From: Trueperaceae bacterium
GTDB taxonomy: Bacteria > Deinococcota > Deinococci > Deinococcales > Trueperaceae
Assembly (NCBI GenBank): GCA_003567075.1
Contig: PXAU01000344.1
Coordinates: 1 to 19,957, forward strand
Length of the DNA stretch: 19,957 nt
Reading direction: 5' to 3'
Shown: in pieces, positions 14,022 through 19,957 of the stretch
How positions within the stretch are numbered: the stretch's first letter is position 1
Layout of the letters: the number at the start of each line of letters is the position of its first letter
The notes under the pieces: generated by a model
The model's input: only the letters and a program-made list of their open reading frames with translations
Database searches by the model: none
Told to the model about the DNA's origin: nothing
Made by a program: the position numbers and the translations under genes

Positions 14022-15206
14022 ATGAGTGACGCTGCCGTCCACACCTCCTGGGTCGTGCTGTGGGGCGTCCTCGGTGCCCTGATCGGGTCCTTCGCCAACG
14101 TCGTGGTGCACCGCTGGCCGCGGGGCGAATCGGTCGTGTGGCCGCGCTCGCGCTGCCCGCGCTGCCAGCACGTGCTGGGCCCACTGGAACTGGTGCCGAT
14201 CGTGTCGTGGTTGGTGTTGCGCGGACGCTGCAGCGCCTGCGGCGGTGCCATCTCGGCCCGCTACCCGCTGGTCGAGGCGGCGATGGCGCTCGGTTTCGCC
14301 GTCATCGCCTGGTCCTTGCCGGTCACCGAGACGGGCGCTTCGGCGCTGCCGCTGCTGACGCTGTACGCCATGCTGCTCATGGCGGCGCTGATCGATCTCG
14401 ACACCTACCTGCTGCCCGACGGATTGACGATTCCGGCGGCCTTCGTGGGCGTCGCGGGCGCCTTCCTGTACGACCCGCGGACGAGCCTGCCGAGCCCCGC
14501 CGAGGCGCTGCTCGGCGCGGCCGTCGGAGCCGGCGTGCTGGTGCTGGTGAACCGTCTCGGCGGACTCGTGCTGCGACGCTTAAAGGACACGAAGGAGCGG
14601 CTCTGGCCCATCTCGCTCGACACCGTCAACGCCGCCGCGTTCGTTGGCGTCCTGGGCGGCTGGTGGGCCGCGCTGGTCGCCGGCGGCGCCCAAGCGCTCG
14701 CTTCCGGCGCCGCACGGCGCCCGCTCCGGCTGCCCGAGCCGCTGCTGTACGCGCTGTGGCTGATCGCGCTGGTGCTGGTCGGCAGCGGCGTGGGCGAGGC
14801 CTGGGGCGTCAGCCTGGTGGACGGCGTGGCCGGGAGCGTCGTGGGCGCGGGCGCCTTCGCCTTCCTGGGCGCGCTCTGGTGGTGGCTGGCGGATTGGCGC
14901 CGCAGCGACCGGCGCTCGCCGGTGGAAGAGAGCGGGCCACCGCACGACGATGACGGTGAGCCCGTGGCGATGGGCTTCGGCGACGTCAAGCTGGCCGCGC
15001 CGCTCGGCGCGATGCTCGGCTGGGACGGGTTCCTGGTGGGTCTGCTCTTCGCCGTGGTGCTCGGCGCCGTCGTCGGCGTCGCGCAGCGGCTGGCGGGCGG
15101 CTCGCGCTTCGTACCGTTCGGGCCGTTCATGGTCGTCGGCGCGTTGGCGGCGTTGCTGGTCGCCGAGCCGCTGCTGGCCTGGTACCTGGGGTTGCTCGGC
15201 GTCTGA
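14022..15206 (+). CDS. pilD: Type IV prepilin peptidase / N-methyltransferase (A24 family)
   Basis: This integral membrane enzyme cleaves the leader of type IV pilins and N-methylates the new end. GSFANVVVHRWPRGES (22-37) and two Cys pairs, CPRC (45-48) and CSAC (70-73), form the N-terminal zinc-binding methylase domain. The aspartyl protease site is IDLDTYLLPD (Asp127 region) and MGFGDVK (Asp321). The protein has 394 residues, against about 250-290 in proteobacteria. The extra length lies between the two Asp motifs and adds predicted membrane segments (about 203-290) plus an acidic loop (about 296-315). The ATG at 14022 has no Shine-Dalgarno. argF begins 15 nt after the stop, but probably has its own promoter. 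Confidence 0.93.
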   Translation: MSDAAVHTSWVVLWGVLGALIGSFANVVVHRWPRGESVVWPRSRCPRCQHVLGPLELVPIVSWLVLRGRCSACGGAISARYPLVEAAMALGFAVIAWSLPVTETGASALPLLTLYAMLLMAALIDLDTYLLPDGLTIPAAFVGVAGAFLYDPRTSLPSPAEALLGAAVGAGVLVLVNRLGGLVLRRLKDTKERLWPISLDTVNAAAFVGVLGGWWAALVAGGAQALASGAARRPLRLPEPLLYALWLIALVLVGSGVGEAWGVSLVDGVAGSVVGAGAFAFLGALWWWLADWRRSDRRSPVEESGPPHDDDGEPVAMGFGDVKLAAPLGAMLGWDGFLVGLLFAVVLGAVVGVAQRLAGGSRFVPFGPFMVVGALAALLVAEPLLAWYLGLLGV

Positions 15207-15212
15207 TACGAT
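15207..15212 (+). promoter_or_regulatory. Candidate -10 box (TACGAT) of argF
   Basis: TACGAT begins directly after the pilD stop codon and ends 9 nt before the argF ATG. No ribosome-binding site lies between them, so a leaderless argF message is likely. No good -35 is seen in the pilD 3' end. Confidence 0.45.
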
Positions 15213-15221
15213 TCGAGCCTC

Positions 15222-16202
15222 ATGGACGTTCCCCTCGCTGACAGCCTGCGCGGCCGCGACCTCCTGTCGCTCGCCGATCTCACCACCGACGAGTTCCACG
15301 CCCTGCTCGACACCTCGTTGACGCTCAAGCAGGGCTGGCGCGAGGGCGTGCGGCCACGGCTGCTCGAGCACACGACCATCGCCATGATCTTCGAGAAGCA
15401 GTCGCTGCGCACCCGCTCGACCTTCGACATCGCCATGTACCAGCTGGGCGGGCATTCCGTCCTGTTGTCGCAGAACTACATCGGGTGGGGCGTGCGCGAG
15501 ACCATCCGTGACGTGGCCCACAACCTCGAGCGCTGGGTGGACGGCATCATGGCGCGCACCTACGGTCACGCCACCTTGACCGAGCTGGCCGAGCACGCCG
15601 ACGTGCCGGTCATCAACGGGTTGTCCGACCTGCTCCACCCGTGCCAGCTGCTGGCGGACTACCTCACGCTGAAGGAGACCTTCGGCCGGCTCGATGGCCT
15701 CACCGTCGCCTTCGTCGGGGACGGCAACAACGTCTGCAACTCGCACGTGAACGCGGCCATGCACGCCGGCGCGCGCCTGCGCATCGCCTGCCCGGAGGGT
15801 TTCGATCCCGATGCCGAGGTGCTCGCGGCCGCCCGCGCCCGCGGCGCCGAGGTGGAGGTGCTGCGCGACCCGCGCGAGGCGGCGCAGGGCGCCGACGTGC
15901 TCTACACCGACGTGTGGATCAGCATGGGGCACGAGGAGGAGGCCGAGCGCCGCCGCCGCACCTTCGCCGGTTACACGGTGACGCCCGAGTGGTTCGCCGA
16001 CCTCTCGCCGCAGGGCATCTTCATGCACGACCTGCCCGCGCATTACGGCGAGGAGTGCAGCGAGGACGCCGTCTACCACGAGCGCTCGGTCGTGTTCGAC
16101 CAGGCCGAGAACCGGCTCCACGCCCAGAAGGGCGTGCTCGTGCAATTGCTTGCACCGCAATTGCTTGCACCGCAGTTGCTCGCATCGCGCGGTACCACCT
16201 GA
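15222..16202 (+). CDS. argF: Ornithine carbamoyltransferase
   Basis: It joins carbamoyl phosphate and ornithine to citrulline in arginine synthesis. The protein has 326 residues. Carbamoyl-phosphate motifs SLRTR (61-65) and HPCQ (139-142) and the ornithine-loop DVWISMG (230-236) are intact. The usual HCLP motif reads HDLP (269-272), so the ornithine-site Cys is Asp270. The domain ends at about residue 305 (FDQAENRLHAQKGVL). A tail QLLAPQLLAPQLLAS follows, encoded by a 15-bp tandem repeat. The DVWISMG loop favours ornithine over other carbamoyl acceptors, and argC and argJ follow directly. The ATG at 15222 begins the conserved start. Confidence 0.95.
   Translation: MDVPLADSLRGRDLLSLADLTTDEFHALLDTSLTLKQGWREGVRPRLLEHTTIAMIFEKQSLRTRSTFDIAMYQLGGHSVLLSQNYIGWGVRETIRDVAHNLERWVDGIMARTYGHATLTELAEHADVPVINGLSDLLHPCQLLADYLTLKETFGRLDGLTVAFVGDGNNVCNSHVNAAMHAGARLRIACPEGFDPDAEVLAAARARGAEVEVLRDPREAAQGADVLYTDVWISMGHEEEAERRRRTFAGYTVTPEWFADLSPQGIFMHDLPAHYGEECSEDAVYHERSVVFDQAENRLHAQKGVLVQLLAPQLLAPQLLASRGTT
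16143..16187 (+). repeat. Three-copy 15-bp tandem repeat at the argF 3' end
   Basis: CAATTGCTTGCACCG occurs twice exactly (16143-16157, 16158-16172) and a third time with three changes (16173-16187). Each unit encodes five residues, QLLAP, QLLAP and QLLAS, extending the C-terminus of ArgF. Confidence 0.95.
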
Positions 16203-16203
16203 G

Positions 16204-17262
16204 ATGACCATCGCGGTGGCGGTGCTCGGCGCCAGTGGCTACGGCGGGGCGGGCCTGATCGAGCGCCTGCGCGCACATCCGCACACGCGCGTGCGCGCGG
16301 TCGCGTCACGCCAGTTCCTGGGACGACCGGTCGACGACGCCTGGCCGCACCTCGCCGGCCTGGTCCCGCTGCGCTTCGTCGATACCGATGACGCCATCGC
16401 TGGCGCCGACGTCGTCATGTGCGCCACCCCGCACGGCGCCACCGCGCCGTTGGTGCGGGCTGCGCGCGACGCCGGCGCGCGGGTCGTCGACCTCTCCGCC
16501 GACTTCCGCTTGGACGCCGACACCTACGCCGCCTGGTACGGGCCGCACCCGCATCCGGAGCTGCTGCCCGACGCCGTGTACGGGCTGCCCGAGCTGCACC
16601 GGAGCGAGTTGCCCGGCGCCACCATCGTGGCGAGCCCCGGCTGCAACGCCACCGCCGCCATCCTGGCGCTCGCGCCGCTCGCCGCCGACGGCCTCTTGGG
16701 TGGCGTCGCGAACGTCACCATCGTGACCGGCGCGTCGGGCGCGGGCCGTGGTCTCGACCTCGGGTTGCACCACCCGGAGCTGAACGAGAACGCGAGAGCG
16801 TACAAGGTCGCCGGCACGCACCGCCACACCGGCGAGATCGAGCTGATCCTGGGTCGGGTGGCCGCGCAGGGGAAGGACGCGCGCGGCAGTGGGCCACGGA
16901 CGCCTGTGCGGATCGCCTTCAACCCAGTGCTGGTACCCATGAACCGGGGCATCCTGGCCGTGGCCGTCGTGCGCCCATCCGGCACCGTCGACACCGCTGG
17001 GTTGCTGGCGCGGTACCGCGACTTCTACGCCGGCGACGCGCTCGTGCACGTGCAGGAGGCGCTGCCGCAGACGAAGGCCGTGGCCGGCTCCGACCGCGCC
17101 GTGCTCAGCGTTCGCTGGGACGAGCGCACGGGCAGCGCGGTGGCGCTGTGCGCGATCGACAACCTCGGCAAGGGCGCCGCCGGCCAGGCGGTGCAGGGCA
17201 TGAACGTCGCGTTCGGCTTCCCGGAGACGGCCGGGTTGCGCTTCGAAGGGGTGTGGCCATGA
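16204..17262 (+). CDS. argC: N-acetyl-gamma-glutamyl-phosphate reductase, LysY-like type
   Basis: It reduces acyl-glutamyl phosphate to the semialdehyde with NADPH, the third step of arginine synthesis. The protein has 352 residues: nucleotide-binding GASGYGG (9-15), VDLSADFRL (95-103), the nucleophile Cys147 in SPGCNATA, THRHTGE (205-211) and CAIDNLGKG near the C-terminus. The GCNATA form, the HHPE stretch and the C-terminal GFPETAGL resemble Thermus LysY more than the classic GCYPT ArgC. The ATG at 16204 lies one base after the argF stop; an in-frame ATG at 16150 lies within the argF repeat and gives no conserved sequence. The stop overlaps argJ as ATGA. Acting on glutamate is inferred from the argF/argJ context. 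Confidence 0.92.
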   Translation: MTIAVAVLGASGYGGAGLIERLRAHPHTRVRAVASRQFLGRPVDDAWPHLAGLVPLRFVDTDDAIAGADVVMCATPHGATAPLVRAARDAGARVVDLSADFRLDADTYAAWYGPHPHPELLPDAVYGLPELHRSELPGATIVASPGCNATAAILALAPLAADGLLGGVANVTIVTGASGAGRGLDLGLHHPELNENARAYKVAGTHRHTGEIELILGRVAAQGKDARGSGPRTPVRIAFNPVLVPMNRGILAVAVVRPSGTVDTAGLLARYRDFYAGDALVHVQEALPQTKAVAGSDRAVLSVRWDERTGSAVALCAIDNLGKGAAGQAVQGMNVAFGFPETAGLRFEGVWP

Positions 17263-18410
17263 CGCTGCCGCGAGGTTTCCGAACGGCCGGCACGTGCGCC
17301 GGTATCAAGGCGTCGGGGAAGCCCGACCTGGGTCTCGTGTTCAGCAGCGAGCCGCTCACATGGGCCATGACCGCCACGGAGAACCTCGTGAAGGCGCCCT
17401 GCGTCACCCGCAACCGCGCCAGGCACGCGGGCGATCACCCCGTGCGGGCGCTGATCGTCAACGCCGGCAACGCCAACTGCGCCAACGGCGAGACCGGCGT
17501 GTGGGACAACGAGGACTTCGCCGCCATCACGGCCGGTGCCTTGGGGTTGGAGCGCGTGCAGGACGTGCTCACCGCCTCCACGGGGGTGATCGGTGTACCG
17601 CTGCCGATGGAGGCCGTCCGGGCAGGCGTGCCGAAGGCCGTGGCGGCGCTGAAGGACGAGCACGCCGACGAGTTCGCGGGCGCCATCCTCACCACCGACC
17701 TGGTGACGAAGCAGGTGTCCGCCACACTGCCGGGCGGGGCGCGGGTCCTGGGCATCGCCAAGGGCTCCGGCATGATCCACCCGAACATGGCGACCCTGCT
17801 GGCGTTCGTCCTGACCGACGCCATCGTCGATCAGCGACCGCTCCGGCGCCTGTGGCGCGAGGTGGTCGCGGGCTCCTTCAACCAGGTCAGCGTCGACGGC
17901 GACACCTCGACCAACGACATGGCCATCGTGCTCGCCAGCAACCTCGTGGACGCCAGCGTCCGCGACCTGACCGCGGCGCTGTCGGAGGTCTGCGAGGGTC
18001 TCGCGCGCGCGGTGGCGGCCGACGGTGAGGGGGCCACCACCCTGCTCACGGTGACGATGCGCAGTGCGCGTTCGCTCGACGAGGCGCGCCGGGCGGCGAA
18101 GGCTGTGGTGGCCAGCAACCTGGTGAAGGCCGCCATCCACGGGCGCGACCCGAACTGGGGGCGGGTGCTCTCGGCGATCGGGCAGAGCGGCGTGGTAGCC
18201 GACGTCGACAACGTCGTGGTGCACCTGCAGGGGGTGGAGGTCTTCCGAGGCACGTCGCGCCCCTTCGACGAAGCGGCGGTCTCCGCCGCGATGCACGCAC
18301 CTGAGGTACGGATCGAGGTCGACCTGGCCGCCGGCGACGTCGAGGCGAGCGCCTGGGGCTGCGACCTGAGCGCGGATTACGTGCTGATCAACGCCGAGTA
18401 CCGCACCTAA
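17259..18410 (+). CDS. argJ: Glutamate N-acetyltransferase / ornithine acetyltransferase
   Basis: It moves the acetyl group from N-acetylornithine to glutamate, closing the cyclic arginine pathway; some members also use acetyl-CoA. The protein has 383 residues, normal length. NAGNANC (68-74), the oxyanion-hole STGVIG (107-112) and the self-cleavage site KGSGMIHPNMATL, with nucleophile Thr179, are present. The C-terminal NAEYRT end is typical. The ATG at 17259 overlaps the argC stop by 4 nt, so the two are translationally coupled. Whether it is mono- or bifunctional cannot be told from sequence alone; no argA/argO or argB is in the window. Confidence 0.97.
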   Translation: MTLPRGFRTAGTCAGIKASGKPDLGLVFSSEPLTWAMTATENLVKAPCVTRNRARHAGDHPVRALIVNAGNANCANGETGVWDNEDFAAITAGALGLERVQDVLTASTGVIGVPLPMEAVRAGVPKAVAALKDEHADEFAGAILTTDLVTKQVSATLPGGARVLGIAKGSGMIHPNMATLLAFVLTDAIVDQRPLRRLWREVVAGSFNQVSVDGDTSTNDMAIVLASNLVDASVRDLTAALSEVCEGLARAVAADGEGATTLLTVTMRSARSLDEARRAAKAVVASNLVKAAIHGRDPNWGRVLSAIGQSGVVADVDNVVVHLQGVEVFRGTSRPFDEAAVSAAMHAPEVRIEVDLAAGDVEASAWGCDLSADYVLINAEYRT

Positions 18411-18488
18411 CCAGCCGCGGCCCAGAGAGCGGCCTCGCCGCTTGCAGGGGCAGCCCGCACGCGGCCGGCCGCATCCGATGGCTCCATG

Positions 18489-18507
18489 CGGCATGCATGG
18501 CATGCCG
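18489..18507. terminator. Hairpin between convergent argJ and lpdA, possible bidirectional terminator
   Basis: CGGCATGC and GCATGCCG form a perfect 8-bp stem around ATG. It lies 79 nt past the argJ stop and 16 nt past the lpdA stop. No T-tract follows on either strand. A separate 12-bp perfect palindrome GCGGCCGGCCGC sits at 18461-18472 in the same gap. Nothing else is seen in 18411-18522. Confidence 0.4.
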
Positions 18508-18522
18508 GCGGCGCCTGGGAGC

Positions 18523-19911
18523 TCAGCGCTTGCGCTGCAGCACGTGGATGGCCTTCCCGTGTGCCACCTCGGCCGCCTCCATGATGCCCTCGGCGATGGT
18601 GGGGTGGGCGTGCTGGGTGAGCGCCACATCCTCGATGGTCGCACCCATCTCCAGCGCCAAGGCCGCCTCCGACACCAGGTCGCCGGCGTTGGGGCCGACC
18701 ATGTGGAAGCCGAGCAGCAGGTCGCTGTCGGCGTCGCCGACGAGCTTGACCAGACCCTCGTTCACGCCCAGCGTCATCGCCCGTCCCAGCGCGGGGAGCT
18801 TGAAGGTCCCGACGCGCACCTCGAAGCCGGCCTCCTTCGCCTCGGCCTCGGTCATGCCGACGCTGGCCATCTCGGGGCTGGTGTAGATCACCGACGGCAC
18901 GAGGGTGTCGTAGGCGGCGGGCTTGCCGGCGGCGTGCTCAGCCGCCACCAGGCCCTCCTTCATCGCCTTGTGCGCCAACAGCGGCGCGCGCGCCACGTCG
19001 CCGATGGCGTACACGTGCGGCACGTTGGTCTGCAGGTGGTCGTTCACCGGTACGAAGCCGCGCTCGTCGACCTGCACGCCGATCGCCTCCAAGCCCAGGT
19101 CGGCACCGTTCGGTCGCCGGCCCACGGCCACGAGCACCTTGTCGACGGTGAGCGTCTCGCTGCCGCCGTCCTGGGTCTCGAGCGTCACCTCGACGCCGTC
19201 GTCGCCCACGCGCGCGCCCACGGCCTTGGTCCCGGTCCGGATGGTCACGCCGCGCTTCTCGAAGGAGCGCCGCAACTCCTTGACCACGTCGGGCTCGGCG
19301 TTCGGGACGATCTGGTCCATCATCTCCACCACCGTCACCTCGCTGCCGAGCGCGTCGTAGACGTCGGCGAACTCGAGGCCGATGGCGCTGCCGCCAAGGG
19401 TCATGAAGCGCTTCGGGACCTCGGCCACGAGCAGCGCGCCGGTGGAGTCGACGATGCGCTCGCCGTCGGGCTCGAAACCGGGGATCTCGATCGGGCGCGA
19501 ACCGGTGGCGACGATCAGCTTCTCGAAGCTGACGCGCTCGCCGTCCACCTCGATGGCGTTGGCGTCGACGACGCGCGCGCGCCCCTCGAGCACCGTCACG
19601 CCGTTGCCCTTGAGCAGCTGCTTGACGCCGCCGGTCAGCTTCTTGACGACGCCCGACTTCCACTTCTCGACCTGCTTCAGGTCGACGCTCGGCTCGCCGA
19701 ACGCCACGCCGAAGTCGTTGGCGTGACGGCCCTCGCGCAGGGCTGCGGCGACGTGCAACAGCGCCTTTGTGGGGATGCAACCGACGTTGAGGCACACCCC
19801 GCCGAGGGCGTCCTGTTCGACGCAGGCCACCTTCAAGCCGAGCTGGGCGGCGCGGATCGCGGCGTGGTACCCGCCGGGTCCGGAACCGATGACGACGAGA
19901 CCGTAGTCCAT
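18523..19911 (-). CDS. lpdA: Dihydrolipoyl dehydrogenase (E3)
   Basis: This FAD enzyme reoxidises the lipoyl group of 2-oxoacid dehydrogenase or glycine-cleavage complexes, passing electrons to NAD. The protein has 462 residues, normal length. FAD-binding GSGPGG (9-14), the redox disulfide GGVCLNVGC (Cys40, Cys45), the NAD-domain GGSAIGLEFADV, the second FAD motif YAIGDVA and the C-terminal active-site HAHPTIAE are all present. The ATG at 19911 has AGGAGGA (19927-19921) 9 nt upstream, one of the best ribosome-binding sites in the window. Which complex it serves cannot be told, because the upstream genes are outside the window. It converges on argJ. Confidence 0.97.
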   Translation of the reverse strand: MDYGLVVIGSGPGGYHAAIRAAQLGLKVACVEQDALGGVCLNVGCIPTKALLHVAAALREGRHANDFGVAFGEPSVDLKQVEKWKSGVVKKLTGGVKQLLKGNGVTVLEGRARVVDANAIEVDGERVSFEKLIVATGSRPIEIPGFEPDGERIVDSTGALLVAEVPKRFMTLGGSAIGLEFADVYDALGSEVTVVEMMDQIVPNAEPDVVKELRRSFEKRGVTIRTGTKAVGARVGDDGVEVTLETQDGGSETLTVDKVLVAVGRRPNGADLGLEAIGVQVDERGFVPVNDHLQTNVPHVYAIGDVARAPLLAHKAMKEGLVAAEHAAGKPAAYDTLVPSVIYTSPEMASVGMTEAEAKEAGFEVRVGTFKLPALGRAMTLGVNEGLVKLVGDADSDLLLGFHMVGPNAGDLVSEAALALEMGATIEDVALTQHAHPTIAEGIMEAAEVAHGKAIHVLQRKR

Positions 19912-19957
19912 AGCTGGGGTTCCTCCTGCGCGGCCGCCCGCCGCGTCCGCATGCCGC

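Noticed and set aside
16150..16203. Earlier in-frame ATG for argC
   Set aside because: It lies in the argF repeat and adds a Cys/His-rich stretch absent from the family; the ATG at 16204 begins the conserved sequence.
14580..16211. 543-codon minus-strand frame opposite pilD and argF
   Set aside because: It is a shadow frame from GC-rich codon structure; the plus strand encodes two fully recognisable proteins here.
17025..18644. 539-codon minus-strand frame opposite argC and argJ
   Set aside because: It is a His- and Arg-rich shadow of argJ with no family features.

Overview
The window is GC-rich and tightly packed with housekeeping genes from what looks like a diderm bacterium of the Deinococcota (Deinococcus-Thermus). 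This placement is an inference. It rests on a B12-dependent (class II) ribonucleotide reductase, a periplasmic Skp/OmpH protein, large parvulin chaperones, a type IV prepilin peptidase with a long insert, an ArgC of the Thermus LysY-like type, and several starts with a TANNNT -10 box but no leader. A Truepera-like lineage is plausible but unproven. No CRISPR array, insertion sequence or prophage was found.

Left part (1-6047, minus strand). A PpiD/SurA-like peptidyl-prolyl isomerase, purH and nrdJ run in one direction. nrdJ is cut by the window edge and is interrupted by an intein. The intein begins at the cysteine of the ATNP-C motif, where the active-site thiyl cysteine is expected, and carries a LAGLIDADG-type homing endonuclease. 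The 326-bp leader of nrdJ holds two pairs of NrdR-box-like sites, each pair spaced 31 bp. Divergent from the isomerase is a tRNA-Arg(CCG) gene with a clear sigma70-type promoter.

Middle part (6281-9782, minus strand). Three envelope genes are closely coupled: a secreted TPR protein, a GerMN-domain membrane protein and an S41/PDZ peptidase that lacks the usual catalytic lysine. This is the least understood unit in the window and the best candidate for an undescribed system.

Centre (9960-13367, plus strand). ffh, rpsP, khpA, rimM and trmD form the widespread SRP/ribosome-maturation cluster. A Skp/OmpH gene converges on trmD, and the two stop codons overlap.

Right part (14022-18410, plus strand). 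A prepilin peptidase gene is followed by argF, argC and argJ, the last two overlapping. The acetyl-recycling ArgJ points to the cyclic arginine pathway. lpdA (dihydrolipoyl dehydrogenase, minus strand) converges on argJ and ends the window.

A recurring oddity is short tandem duplication, with a period divisible by three, at gene ends: TPR gene 3' end, ffh 3' end, trmD 3' end, upstream of the prepilin peptidase gene, and argF 3' end.
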